Shown here: in pieces, positions 25,575-34,520 of the stretch | Numbering within the stretch: position 1 is the stretch's first letter | Layout of the letters: every line of letters begins with the position of its first letter | Origin: Flavobacterium sp. 245 | Lineage (GTDB): Bacteria; Bacteroidota; Bacteroidia; Flavobacteriales; Flavobacteriaceae | Reading direction: 5' to 3' | DNA length: 64,000 nt | Assembly: GCF_004362055.1 (NCBI RefSeq) | Contig: NZ_SNXB01000002.1 | Location: 310,001 to 374,000 of the forward strand | Program-made: the position numbers and the translations under genes | The notes under the pieces: generated by a model | The model's database searches: none | What the model saw: only the letters and a program-made list of their open reading frames with translations | What the model was told of the DNA's origin: nothing

Positions 25575-27338
25575 TTATTTTTGATAACCTCCAAAGTATT
25601 TTACGGGAGACCAATCTGGAATTACTGCAGGAATTTCTGGATTCAATGCTTTATATTCCGCGGAAGCGAAAACAATTTTACCGTTAACAACTGTCAAAAC
25701 CGATTCGATTTTTCGAACATCATCTGGTGTAACCGAAAAATAATCGTCGGATAAAATCGCTAAATCGGCATACATTCCTTTTATTAATTTTCCTTTGTCT
25801 TTTTCTTCTCCAGAAAACCAGGCGCTTCCAGACGTGTACAATTGTAAAGCGGTAAATTTGTCCAAAGTCTGATCTTTAGGCCAGAACTGCATACCGCCAA
25901 TTGTTTTTCCTGTAAGCAACCAATGCAATGACATCCACGGATTGTACGTTGAAATTCGGGTAGCATCTGTTCCAGCTCCAACAGGTATTCCAAGTTCAAG
26001 CATTTTTTTAATTGGAGGCAATTGTGTTTTTGGAGCTCCGTACAATTTATTATACAATTCTCCCTGATAATACATTCTAAATTGCACCGCAACACCGCCA
26101 CCTAATTTTTTAACACGTTCTAATTCTGAAGGTGTAATGGTTTCGGCATGATCAAAAAACCAACGTAATCCATTAAACGGAATTTCTTTATTTACTTTTT
26201 CAAAAACATTCAGCATTCTGTCAATAGACTCGCCATAAGTTGCATGAAGTCTAAAAGGCCATTTGTTTTTGGCTAATAATCGAATAATAGGTTCCAGATC
26301 TTTTTCCATTTCATCAGATAATACGATTCTGGGTTCCAGAAAATTCTCAAAATCAGCTGCAGAGGCTACGATATTCTCTCCAGCACCTTCTTCAACATAA
26401 CTATTTGCAACAATCAGATTATCATTTTTATTGATTTGAGTTGTGGCAACCCATTTCTCATAATCTTGCAATTCTTTGCCTTTTTGCTGTGCAAACAAAT
26501 AATAAGAAATTCTTAGGCTCAGCTTATTCTGCTTCGCCAATTCCAATGAAGTTACATAATCTGCCGGAAAGTTTTGGCTTCCGCCTGCAGCATCAATTAC
26601 ACTTGTAAGTCCGAAACGATTAAGCTCATGATTAAACTGTATGGAACTGTTAAACCGTTCTTCTGGATTTAGTTTTGTGGTTAGCCCTAATGTAGTATAA
26701 ATTGCTTTGGGCGTTTCTTTGGCATACATCAAACCTGTTAAATTTCCTTTAGAATCCTGTTCCAAAAGGCTTCCTTCATACTTTGTGTCTTTTGTATAAC
26801 CCAACACTTCAATTCCTTTTTTGTTTAGGAAAGCTTTTCCGTATAAATAGGTTATAAATAAAGGTTTATCAGGAACTGCCGCATTGATTTCGTCAATTGT
26901 AGGCTGCCTTTTTTCTTCAAACTGAAACTCGTTCCAGCCTCCGATAACTTTAATCCAAACACCATCTGGCGTTCTTGCAGCTTGTTCTTTCAGCATTTCC
27001 ATGGCACGTTTTAAGGTTTTTACACCGTCCCAGCGCAACTCAGAATTATAATTCAAGCCTTCGCGAATAACGTGCATGTGGCTGTCATTAAGTCCCGGAA
27101 TTACTGTTTTTCCTTTCGCATCAATTAATTTTGTTGTCGAAGATTTATAGGCTGAAAGTATATTTTTCTCAGTTCCCGTATCCAGAATAATTCCATCTTT
27201 AATTGCAATTGCCTGAACAAATTCATTTTGTTTTTGCATTGTTGCAATTTTTCCGTTGTAGATAATCAGATCTGCTTTTTGTTGGGCTTGCGATAAAAGC
27301 CCAACAAAAAGCAATACTGATAACAGTAGTTTTTTCAT
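25575..27338 (-). CDS. exported amidohydrolase (amidohydrolase_3/YtcJ type)
   Basis: 587 residues with signal peptide MKKLLLSVLLFVGLLSQAQ. The small N-terminal beta domain (LIYNGKIATMQ…IDAKGKTVIPG) is followed by the metal-binding His87-x-His89 (DSHMHV), RLHATYG, FDHAETI and GAGTDATRIS, all typical of the YtcJ-like group. It would hydrolyse an amide, lactam or imine bond in the periplasm. It starts 8 bp after the stop of the epoxide-hydrolase-like gene, indicating coupling. Confidence 0.9.
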   Translation of the reverse strand: MKKLLLSVLLFVGLLSQAQQKADLIIYNGKIATMQKQNEFVQAIAIKDGIILDTGTEKNILSAYKSSTTKLIDAKGKTVIPGLNDSHMHVIREGLNYNSELRWDGVKTLKRAMEMLKEQAARTPDGVWIKVIGGWNEFQFEEKRQPTIDEINAAVPDKPLFITYLYGKAFLNKKGIEVLGYTKDTKYEGSLLEQDSKGNLTGLMYAKETPKAIYTTLGLTTKLNPEERFNSSIQFNHELNRFGLTSVIDAAGGSQNFPADYVTSLELAKQNKLSLRISYYLFAQQKGKELQDYEKWVATTQINKNDNLIVANSYVEEGAGENIVASAADFENFLEPRIVLSDEMEKDLEPIIRLLAKNKWPFRLHATYGESIDRMLNVFEKVNKEIPFNGLRWFFDHAETITPSELERVKKLGGGVAVQFRMYYQGELYNKLYGAPKTQLPPIKKMLELGIPVGAGTDATRISTYNPWMSLHWLLTGKTIGGMQFWPKDQTLDKFTALQLYTSGSAWFSGEEKDKGKLIKGMYADLAILSDDYFSVTPDDVRKIESVLTVVNGKIVFASAEYKALNPEIPAVIPDWSPVKYFGGYQK

Positions 27339-27346
27339 GATTTTAG

Positions 27347-28366
27347 TTATTTTGCCAGAAAAAAGGCTAGTAAATCTTTCTGTACTTGTGCTGTATTTTC
27401 TTGAACAAGCCAGTGACCAGAACCAGCAATTTTAGATTCTGAAACATTTTCAGCAACTAATTTGGAGTGATCTTTTAGGAAAGCCGCCGCAAAATACTCT
27501 CCGCCCATTGCTAATAATGGCATTTTTAGTTTTTTCTTCGCAAAAATAAGATTGTCCTTTCCGTCTTGGTCAAATGCACCAAACCATTTGAAAGCAGCCG
27601 TAGTGCCTCCTTCAACGGCATATGCTCTAATAAATTCTGTAGTTTCTTCAGGAGTAAAGGGATCTTTTACGTGTCCTACAACTGGCCAGAAATTAGTTAA
27701 GAATTCTTTTTCTTTGCCTTTTACAATATCTCCAGAAGCTGGCCATGCAAAAAATCCAAACCACCACGCAGATCCTTTAACATTAGACCAAACTGGCTCA
27801 ATTCCAGGTAAAAGAGCATCCATTAAAGCAACTTTTTTTACTTCGTTCCCGTACTGTGCGGCGTAAGCATAAGCCACCATTAATCCGATATCATGTCCTG
27901 CCAAATTGATATTAGTATAACCTAATTTTTTTACCAATTCGTGAATATCAGATGCCATTGTTTTTTTGTCATAACCTCCTTCAGGTTTGTCAGATTCGCC
28001 AACACCTCTCAAATCGGGAGCGATTACAGTAAAATGTTTTGATAATTCTGGCAATAGACGATTCCACATATACCAGTTTTGGCCAAATCCGTGAACTAAA
28101 ACAAGCGGATCACCTTTACCACCTATAACGTAATGAATTTTAATTCCGTTTACTTCAGCTGTAGCATGCTTAAAATTTGCAGGTGGATTTGCCGGCACAG
28201 CTTGTGTCGTTTCTGTTGATGTTTCTGATTTTGTTTCTGTTGTCGGAGTTTCTTCTGCTTTTTTATTACAAGAAATTACCATCAATAATAAAAGTCCTAA
28301 GGCTAAAAACTGAATAGGTTTTCTTTTAAAGTTTAAAAAAGTTGAGTTAAATAAATTCGTTTTCAT
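27347..28366 (-). CDS. lipoprotein alpha/beta hydrolase with Asp nucleophile (epoxide-hydrolase/dehalogenase type)
   Basis: 339 residues. Lipobox MVISC gives Cys33, then a Thr/Glu-rich linker and a complete alpha/beta hydrolase domain: oxyanion HGFGQNW (92-98), DLRGVGESDKP, nucleophile Asp159 in AGHDIGLMVAY, and a terminal His in GSGHWLVQE. An Asp nucleophile is the mark of epoxide hydrolases and haloacid or haloalkane dehalogenases rather than esterases. Lipid anchoring places it in the envelope, consistent with early attack on an external compound. Confidence 0.88.
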   Translation of the reverse strand: MKTNLFNSTFLNFKRKPIQFLALGLLLLMVISCNKKAEETPTTETKSETSTETTQAVPANPPANFKHATAEVNGIKIHYVIGGKGDPLVLVHGFGQNWYMWNRLLPELSKHFTVIAPDLRGVGESDKPEGGYDKKTMASDIHELVKKLGYTNINLAGHDIGLMVAYAYAAQYGNEVKKVALMDALLPGIEPVWSNVKGSAWWFGFFAWPASGDIVKGKEKEFLTNFWPVVGHVKDPFTPEETTEFIRAYAVEGGTTAAFKWFGAFDQDGKDNLIFAKKKLKMPLLAMGGEYFAAAFLKDHSKLVAENVSESKIAGSGHWLVQENTAQVQKDLLAFFLAK

Positions 28367-28403
28367 GATTTTAAATTTTTATTGGTTAAAAAATAATTGG
28401 TTA

Positions 28404-29201
28404 TTATGAATTTTGAACTGGAAGTTTTTCGATCCAGTTTTGTATATAAAGTGCAATTTCCTGCCAGCCAGGCTGATTTAAGACAAAGTGATTTCTTTCA
28501 GGAAAAACCTTGAAATCTGTAATAGAATCTTTGTCGGTATATTTCTTGTAATTGGAATAATTCAGCGATTCGGGAATAGTATGATCTGTAGATCCTGCAA
28601 TTAGAAGCAATGGTTTATGAGGAGCGTGAAAATCTACTTTAGCTGCTGCAGTTATGGTATCGCGAACTATTAATTTAGATTCAGGAACTACAGAGTCGCA
28701 ATATGCTTTGTCCTGCCATTCTTCAGGCATTCCATTTGTAAATGCATATTGCCACTGACTAAAACTCATTAAAAAAGTTTTTTTTGCAGAAGTAAAAAAT
28801 CCAAGCGGTCCCCATCCAGCTTTTAAAAAAGAAAATTTGAAAGTCATGATTCCCTGAGGAGGAACCGAATGTATTGCAATTGCAGCTGCCGCTAAATTGC
28901 GCTGTAAAAGTATCTGTGCTGTGAGGCCGCCAATCGAATGGCCAATTATAATTGGTTTTTGAGGAAGGCTTTTTGCAATATCCTCAAAATATTCAATTAA
29001 ATGAGTTAATCGCAGACTTGCAATTTGCGGATCAGGATGGCGATCACGCAAAACAGTTGCCGGAGCATCCTTGTACGGCCATGCCGGAGCCAATGTTTTA
29101 AAGCCTTTGCTTTCAAAAAAAGTTTTCCATTCGTCCCAACATTTATTACTGACAAATGCACCTGTAATGAAAAGTATTGTAGTAGGGGTTTCAGTTAGCA
29201 T
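28404..29201 (-). CDS. cytosolic alpha/beta hydrolase, first gene of the operon
   Basis: 265 residues without a signal. Nucleophile Ser89 in IIGHSIGGLTAQ, acid region LLIAGSTDHTIPE, and His in PERNHFVLNQ: a full Ser-Asp-His triad. It differs from the next gene, which uses an Asp nucleophile, so the operon encodes two distinct hydrolase chemistries. The 170 bp upstream should contain the operon promoter; it lies directly after the sigma-54-type regulator gene. Confidence 0.88.
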   Translation of the reverse strand: MLTETPTTILFITGAFVSNKCWDEWKTFFESKGFKTLAPAWPYKDAPATVLRDRHPDPQIASLRLTHLIEYFEDIAKSLPQKPIIIGHSIGGLTAQILLQRNLAAAAIAIHSVPPQGIMTFKFSFLKAGWGPLGFFTSAKKTFLMSFSQWQYAFTNGMPEEWQDKAYCDSVVPESKLIVRDTITAAAKVDFHAPHKPLLLIAGSTDHTIPESLNYSNYKKYTDKDSITDFKVFPERNHFVLNQPGWQEIALYIQNWIEKLPVQNS

Positions 29202-29310
29202 AATACATGTTTTAATGTTATGCCAAAGAATAAACTAAAACCGAACCTTTTTTACAAACAACTAATAATCAACGTATTAAATTAAACAAACTTGTTTAGA
29301 ACGAACTATA

Positions 29311-29328
29311 TTTCGTCGTAAAACGAAA
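29311..29328. promoter_or_regulatory. candidate activator-binding palindrome upstream of the catabolic operon
   Basis: TTTCGTCGTAAAACGAAA: 6-bp arms with a 6-bp centre, about 110 bp upstream of the operon's first start codon. That distance suits an upstream activating sequence for the adjacent sigma-54-type response regulator. Only one copy was found, so the assignment is tentative. Confidence 0.3.
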
Positions 29329-29371
29329 ACAAGGCAACGTAATAACGTTCCTTAACAATTACAACTAACAA

Positions 29372-31321
29372 TTAAAAATGACTTCTCTTTATACCTAATT
29401 TTTGCATTCTGGATGCTAATGTTGTTGGCGGAAGTCCTAAAATCTCTGAAGCTCCTCCTGTTCCTCTAATTCTTCCATTACATTTTTCAAGGACATTTAT
29501 AATGTGTTCTCTTTCGTTTTCCTGAATAGTTTTAAAATACCATTCGTTTGATGTATTATTTATTTTAGTCTCATCAATAACTGGAAGCGGAATATGCTCA
29601 ATAGTATCTGTCTTTGCTAAAAGAATACTTCTTTCAATAAGATTTTCGAGTTCCCTTATATTTCCTGGCCATTGATAGGACAAAAGACTTTTTAATGCAC
29701 TTTCAGCTATTTCAGTTACATTTTTTCCGGTTTTAAAACTATATAAAGAAATAAAATGACGAGCAAGCAGACCAATATCTTCCTTGCGTTCTCGCAATGG
29801 TGGCAACTGAATCGGAAATACATTTAACCTATAATACAGGTCAAGCCTAAAACGGCCGTCAGCAACTTCTTTTTCAAGATTACAATTGGTAGCAGCAATG
29901 ATACGGACATTTACTTTTATGGGAAGATTTCCTCCAACGCGCTCAATTTCTTTTTCTTGAATCGCCCGTAGCAGTTTTGCCTGCATTTCCAAAGGCATGT
30001 CTCCAATTTCATCTAAGAATAGCGTACCCTTATCTGCTTGTTCGAATTTACCAATTCGTCTTTCAGATGCGCCAGTAAAAGATCCTTTTTCATGTCCAAA
30101 TAACTCCGATTCAATAAGGCTTGGTGGCAAGGCAGAACAGTTAATTTTTACAAACGGTTGCCCTTTTCTATTAGAAAGCTGCTGGATGCTATGCGCAATA
30201 CTTTCTTTTCCAGTACCACTTTCGCCAGTAATTAAAACTGTTGTATCAACAGGTGCTACTTGCAAAATATGATCAAATAATTTTAGCAGAATGGGACTTT
30301 TTCCTATAATCGCTTCAAAACCTGTTGTTTTTACATTTTTTCCTGTGCTATGATTTATTGAAGATGATCCTTTTTGGTCTAATTTTTTGTCATGACTAAT
30401 TAAATTTTCAATCGCGTAAATCAAAGATTCTTGCAGTCTTTCGCATAGGGTTAAATGATTTTTATTGTAATTATTAGATTGTCTGCTGAAAAAAGACAAA
30501 TATAATCCGCCATTTTCATGAAGTGATATAGGAACAGGCAACATAAGATTGGATTTCATATTCATTGAATTTGCAATCAACTTTTTGATTGGGGTCTTAT
30601 CGCATATTTTTATAAAATCCTGGTCATTATAGAAAGTTGCTTCGGTTTCAACTTTACTTTTATTTCGTAATTCATTTATTTCAGATTCTTTTAAGGCCGT
30701 AATATTTTGCAATTCTTCAATTCCTATTCGCTGGTATTCATGTAAACCGGTTCTTGCATAACCCAAAACTCTGCTGGTTAATTTATTATCAATATAAAAA
30801 ACCGCCATTACAAGATCAAACGAAATAAGTGACTGCAAGGCGATAATAATGTTAAAAACTCTATCATCCCAAGAACCGCTTTTTTGTACTATTGTTTTTA
30901 ATTGTTTCTGAAATAAAAGCTCTTTTCTAATAGAAGATTCAATTCCGTGTTCTTGATGATATTCGGCAATTTCAATTGTTACTAATAAATCTTTTTCTCT
31001 AAATGGCTTTACCAAAAAACCGTGAGGATGTGTCAATTTCGCTTTACTCAAAACTTCTTCGTTAGAATTTGCAGATAGATAAATAAAAGGAATATTTTCT
31101 TCTTTTAATATTTCCGCGAGGTCAATACCCGTTTCTTTTCCAGAAAGAAAAATATCTAATAAAACCAATTCTGGTCTTTCCTGAGCTATATAATACTTGG
31201 CATCAGTAACAGACCGTGCCATTCCAGTAACAGTATGTCCCGCTTTTTTTAGCATCAATCGCAAATGATTTGCTTCTACAAACTGATCTTCAACAATAAG
31301 GATTTTTAATGATTTTGACAT
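29372..31321 (-). CDS. sigma-54-dependent response regulator (REC-GAF-like-AAA+-HTH)
   Basis: 649 residues. N-terminal receiver (phosphoacceptor Asp56 in [10 protein letters not shown], Lys in GFLVKPF), a middle region of about 200 residues resembling GAF, then the sigma-54 activator AAA+ domain with Walker [23 protein letters not shown] (the sigma-54-contacting GAFTGA loop with Ser), Walker [13 protein letters not shown] and [10 protein letters not shown], and a C-terminal Fis-like HTH ([18 protein letters not shown]). It sits 14 bp after the kinase gene, forming a two-component pair that probably activates the catabolic operon downstream. Confidence 0.93.
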   Translation of the reverse strand: MSKSLKILIVEDQFVEANHLRLMLKKAGHTVTGMARSVTDAKYYIAQERPELVLLDIFLSGKETGIDLAEILKEENIPFIYLSANSNEEVLSKAKLTHPHGFLVKPFREKDLLVTIEIAEYHQEHGIESSIRKELLFQKQLKTIVQKSGSWDDRVFNIIIALQSLISFDLVMAVFYIDNKLTSRVLGYARTGLHEYQRIGIEELQNITALKESEINELRNKSKVETEATFYNDQDFIKICDKTPIKKLIANSMNMKSNLMLPVPISLHENGGLYLSFFSRQSNNYNKNHLTLCERLQESLIYAIENLISHDKKLDQKGSSSINHSTGKNVKTTGFEAIIGKSPILLKLFDHILQVAPVDTTVLITGESGTGKESIAHSIQQLSNRKGQPFVKINCSALPPSLIESELFGHEKGSFTGASERRIGKFEQADKGTLFLDEIGDMPLEMQAKLLRAIQEKEIERVGGNLPIKVNVRIIAATNCNLEKEVADGRFRLDLYYRLNVFPIQLPPLRERKEDIGLLARHFISLYSFKTGKNVTEIAESALKSLLSYQWPGNIRELENLIERSILLAKTDTIEHIPLPVIDETKINNTSNEWYFKTIQENEREHIINVLEKCNGRIRGTGGASEILGLPPTTLASRMQKLGIKRSHF

Positions 31322-31335
31322 TTTATAGCATTATA

Positions 31336-32952
31336 TTAATGGAGATTATTTTCGTTATAAGTAAATTCTAAAGTTATTTTAGTTCCATTTAGATTGGTAA
31401 TTAAAAACTTCCCTTCAATATCGGCAGATAAGCCATGCATTAGTTTTACTCCCAATGAAGGATTGTTGTAGGGATCAAAATCGTGTGGAAGCCCAACACC
31501 ATTATCTTGAATAATTAATTTATAATTTTGATTGCCGGCACTTTTAAGCGAAATATTAATAATCCCATTTTTTTGATTTGGGAAAGCATATTTGATAGCA
31601 TTTGTAACGGCTTCATTGAAAATAAGACCAATTGGAATTGAATGTGACAAAGGCAAATTGAAGGTGTCTACATCAAGAATAAATCTTATCCGGTTTCTAA
31701 TTTCGAATGAATCTTTTAAATATTCTGTTAATTCAAATATATAGGATGGCATGTCAATCATTGATAAATTCTCTGATTGATATAATTTTTGATGAATTAA
31801 TGACATTGCCTGAATTCGATTCTGACTATTATTAATGGCCTGAACGGCTTCTTCATTCTTTAAAAATTCTACTTGGCTTGCTAATAAACCAACAACCATG
31901 TGCAGATTGTTTTTTATTCTGTGATGAATTTCCCGCAATAGCCATTCTTTTTCGACTACCAGTTTTTCTAATGCAATATTTTTTTTATTGATCTCATTTT
32001 GTTGTGTTTCGAGCACTTTGTTTGTCTTTTTCTTAAACGTAAAACTTTTATAAAGTAATCCCAGAATTATGAGTAAGAGTACCACAAAAATTACCATCGA
32101 ATTGCGCAAAAAAACTTCGTTTTTAAGTTTGCTTTGCTGGAGCAGGGTCTTATTTTTGAGTTTAATAATATCCATGCTCCTTTTTTCTGTTTCATAAATA
32201 ATATTCAATCTCGAAGAAATAGGATAAATGTCATTTTCTTTAAGATGGGCTGCTTTATAGAAAAAAATAGCTTTTTTTAGCGAATTCAGGGAGTTGTGAA
32301 AATCTGAGATTGAAAAATACAATTCACTAATTTCTCTATAGCAGTCGCCAGTTCTTTTATTGTTTCCACATTTTTCAAATAAAGCTGCGGCTTTAAAAAT
32401 TGGAGGCAATCGCTCTTCAATGGGTGCATTAGTCCGCATTTTAGCTGACCATATCATTACCCATGATTCTGCCAAATCATTTGTTTTATTTGTTTTGGAT
32501 AATAATGCTATTGCTTTTTTGGCACTGATTTCTATCATAGCATTATTATTTCTCAACTCATAAAGCATTGAAAACTGCAGATAACATTTACCGGCATAAA
32601 CATCAGAATGTAAAAATCGGCTTAAGCGAAGGGCATCGTCAGCATACTCAAATGCTTTTTCTAACGTTTCAGGATTATTAAACGACGCTTCATACCAGTC
32701 GCTTAATTTCAATAAAGTTTTAATTTTATCGATATTTCCCTGTAATCCGGCTAACAATCTTTCCGCTTTTTTTACCTGCTGCAAAGTATAAGGTGGTTCG
32801 TAATCAAAATCATTTTCCAGAGCAATTAGGTTTTTTTCTGCTATTTCGTTTTGATTTTCGTTTTTGAAAGGAGCCATTGCATTTGCATCTCCAATTGTAA
32901 ATAATATAAGGAGAAAAACAAGTATTCTGTACTGATTAGCAAGCATCTTCAT
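31336..32952 (-). CDS. sensor histidine kinase, HisKA_2 type with TPR-like sensor region
   Basis: 538 residues. A signal sequence (ILVFLLILFTIGDANA), then an extracytoplasmic region of about 250 residues with TPR-like helices (KAFEYADDALRLSRFLHSD, GDCYREISELYFSISDFHNS), one transmembrane helix (VIFVVLLLIILGLLY), a coiled coil, the HisKA_2 phosphoacceptor block LLREIHHRIKNNLHMVVGLL and an HATPase domain (NEAVTNAIKYAFP, DNGVGLP). HisKA_2 kinases are rarely paired with sigma-54 activators, yet the adjacent gene is one. Confidence 0.9.
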   Translation of the reverse strand: MKMLANQYRILVFLLILFTIGDANAMAPFKNENQNEIAEKNLIALENDFDYEPPYTLQQVKKAERLLAGLQGNIDKIKTLLKLSDWYEASFNNPETLEKAFEYADDALRLSRFLHSDVYAGKCYLQFSMLYELRNNNAMIEISAKKAIALLSKTNKTNDLAESWVMIWSAKMRTNAPIEERLPPIFKAAALFEKCGNNKRTGDCYREISELYFSISDFHNSLNSLKKAIFFYKAAHLKENDIYPISSRLNIIYETEKRSMDIIKLKNKTLLQQSKLKNEVFLRNSMVIFVVLLLIILGLLYKSFTFKKKTNKVLETQQNEINKKNIALEKLVVEKEWLLREIHHRIKNNLHMVVGLLASQVEFLKNEEAVQAINNSQNRIQAMSLIHQKLYQSENLSMIDMPSYIFELTEYLKDSFEIRNRIRFILDVDTFNLPLSHSIPIGLIFNEAVTNAIKYAFPNQKNGIINISLKSAGNQNYKLIIQDNGVGLPHDFDPYNNPSLGVKLMHGLSADIEGKFLITNLNGTKITLEFTYNENNLH

Positions 32953-33012
32953 ATAATTAAACAGGCTATACGAAGGTATTGATAATTATGTATTTATATT
33001 TAAAATAATAAA

Positions 33013-33050
33013 AAATTGATTGCCAACGAAATATCGTTGGCAATCAATTT
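33013..33050. terminator. 17-bp perfect hairpin
   Basis: Arms 33013-33029 and 33034-33050 are exactly complementary with a 4-nt loop. On the minus strand a T tract follows. With the second hairpin next to it, it insulates the kinase gene from the small gene upstream. Confidence 0.65.
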
Positions 33051-33052
33051 AT

Positions 33053-33087
33053 AAAAAAGTCCCAGCGTATTCTCTGGGACTTTTTTT
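33053..33087. terminator. bidirectional terminator of the small acidic protein gene
   Basis: AAAAAAGTCCCAG (33053-33065) and CTGGGACTTTTTT (33074-33086), with A and T tracts on either side, 4 bp from the stop at 33091. Confidence 0.8.
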
Positions 33088-33090
33088 ACT

Positions 33091-33285
33091 TTAATTTTTT
33101 TCTTCATTGTCTAATTTGTCATCAAAATCAGGTTCCTTTCCCTTGAATTTATGAGTGTCTGAATCATAATTTTCATCGTTTGTTAAAACTTCATCATGAT
33201 CTCTATATTGATGTTTTCTTGTGTCACTTCGATTATCAGAACCGCTTTTTTTAGCAGCATCTGAATTTTGATTGTTTGTTTTCAT
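33091..33285 (-). CDS. small disordered acidic protein
   Basis: 64 residues, almost entirely Asp, Glu, Lys, Asn and Ser, without hydrophobic core or signal. It is likely intrinsically disordered. Its own terminator supports a real transcript. Hydrophilic small proteins of this type in flavobacteria are often stress-related; no function can be assigned from the sequence. Confidence 0.6.
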   Translation of the reverse strand: MKTNNQNSDAAKKSGSDNRSDTRKHQYRDHDEVLTNDENYDSDTHKFKGKEPDFDDKLDNEEKN

Positions 33286-33412
33286 AATCTATGCGATTTA
33301 AAATTTAAATAAAAGTACTTTAAAACCCACGTATGATACTTATACAATCATTCTTAAAAGTTATAAAATAACAAAGTAAAATAGCTTTATTTTGTATAAA
33401 TAAAACTTAGAA

Positions 33413-34045
33413 ATGAGTGCATCATCTATAAAATACCCTTATAAATTACCTTATGCTTATTATTTGAATAAGGATGTTATTTTTCTGGCTAAAGACCTTT
33501 TAGGAAAAGTACTCTGTACTCAAATTGATGGAAAGATAACTACGGGCATCATCGTAGAAACGGAGGCCTATTTTGGTATTCATGATAAAGCTTCACATGC
33601 CTATGGAGGCAGACGAACGAATCGGACTGAAATAATGTACAGCAGTGGCGGTATTTCATATGTTTATTTATGTTATGGCATTCATCATCTTTTTAATATT
33701 GTTAGTTCTGTTGAGGGTGAACCGCATGCTGTTTTAATTAGAGCAATTGAGCCATTATCAGGAATAGATATTATGGAAGAAAGAAGAAATATGCCTATTT
33801 CTAAACCTGCAATTTCATCTGGACCCGGTTCTGCCGCAAAAGCTTTAGGGATTGACAGTTCATTTAATAAAAAGGACTTGGGAGGTGATGAAATTTGGGT
33901 AGAAGATCATGGCATCAGCTATTCACAAGAAAAAATTCTGGCCGTACCGCGCATAGGTGTTGCGTATGCGCAGGAAGATGCACTTTTGCCGTGGCGCTTT
34001 TTTATTAAAGGAAATAAATACGTCAGCAAACCTAATAAAATATAG
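33413..34045 (+). CDS. mpg: DNA-3-methyladenine glycosylase (AAG/MPG family)
   Basis: 210 residues. The AAG fold is recognised by DLLGKVLCTQIDGK, GIIVETEAYFG (the catalytic Glu in VETEAY), AYGGRRTNRTEIMY, SYVYLCYGIHHLFNIV and SGPGSAAKALGID. It excises alkylated and deaminated purines in base-excision repair. Length is normal. It stands alone on the plus strand with a terminator-like hairpin 20 bp after the stop. Confidence 0.92.
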   Translation: MSASSIKYPYKLPYAYYLNKDVIFLAKDLLGKVLCTQIDGKITTGIIVETEAYFGIHDKASHAYGGRRTNRTEIMYSSGGISYVYLCYGIHHLFNIVSSVEGEPHAVLIRAIEPLSGIDIMEERRNMPISKPAISSGPGSAAKALGIDSSFNKKDLGGDEIWVEDHGISYSQEKILAVPRIGVAYAQEDALLPWRFFIKGNKYVSKPNKI

Positions 34046-34065
34046 AAATTAAGTAAATGGGAATT

Positions 34066-34102
34066 ATGAAAGCTTTTATTAAAATTTCAATAAAGCTTTC
34101 AT
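34066..34102 (+). terminator. hairpin after the glycosylase gene
   Basis: ATGAAAGCTTT (34066-34076) and AAAGCTTTCAT (34092-34102) are complementary. The T tract is weak, so termination efficiency is uncertain. Confidence 0.5.
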
Positions 34103-34300
34103 GGTTCATTAGCTTACATTTACAAGTAAACAATCACACCTTCATAGCGTAAAACTGTAATTTCAAAAGCGGTCAAAAAGAAGTTTCTGTATGTAAAATA
34201 GATACTTTGAAAATAGCAACCATTGGCCAGACTGAAATACATTTTTTAAGACAAATTTATTCTATTAAGATTAGGTTTCATAACTCTAAAATTTCAAGTC

Positions 34301-34504
34301 ATGGAAAATTTAAAAATAGACACTAACAAAAATTATTGCAACATCTCTAAAACAAAGATTTATAATGGTGACAATAATGAATTAATATATATAAAAATCT
34401 ATCAGGGAGATTGGGGTGACTGGGATGATGAACCTTCAAATACAACTACAGATACTACTTCTCAAAAGTTCGTTTATGATAAAACTCCTGATGCAGAAAA
34501 GTAA
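34301..34504 (+). CDS. small acidic protein of unknown function, convergent to the AAA/VWA operon
   Basis: 67 residues, MENLKIDTNKNYCNISKT onward, with a central YIKIYQGDWGDWDDEPSN stretch (two GDW units) and a Thr/Ser-rich tail. There is no signal or membrane helix and a single Cys. Its stop lies 16 bp from the stop of the adenylating enzyme gene on the opposite strand. It could be an independent small protein or a substrate-type peptide. The initiation context is clean (ATG after an AT-rich leader). No family recognised. Confidence 0.55.
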   Translation: MENLKIDTNKNYCNISKTKIYNGDNNELIYIKIYQGDWGDWDDEPSNTTTDTTSQKFVYDKTPDAEK

Positions 34505-34520
34505 TTATTTTAATTCCCTT

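Noticed and set aside
29219..29236. Sigma-54 promoter upstream of the catabolic operon
   Set aside because: The -24 TTGGCA is present but the invariant GC of the -12 element is absent and the site is too close to the start codon.
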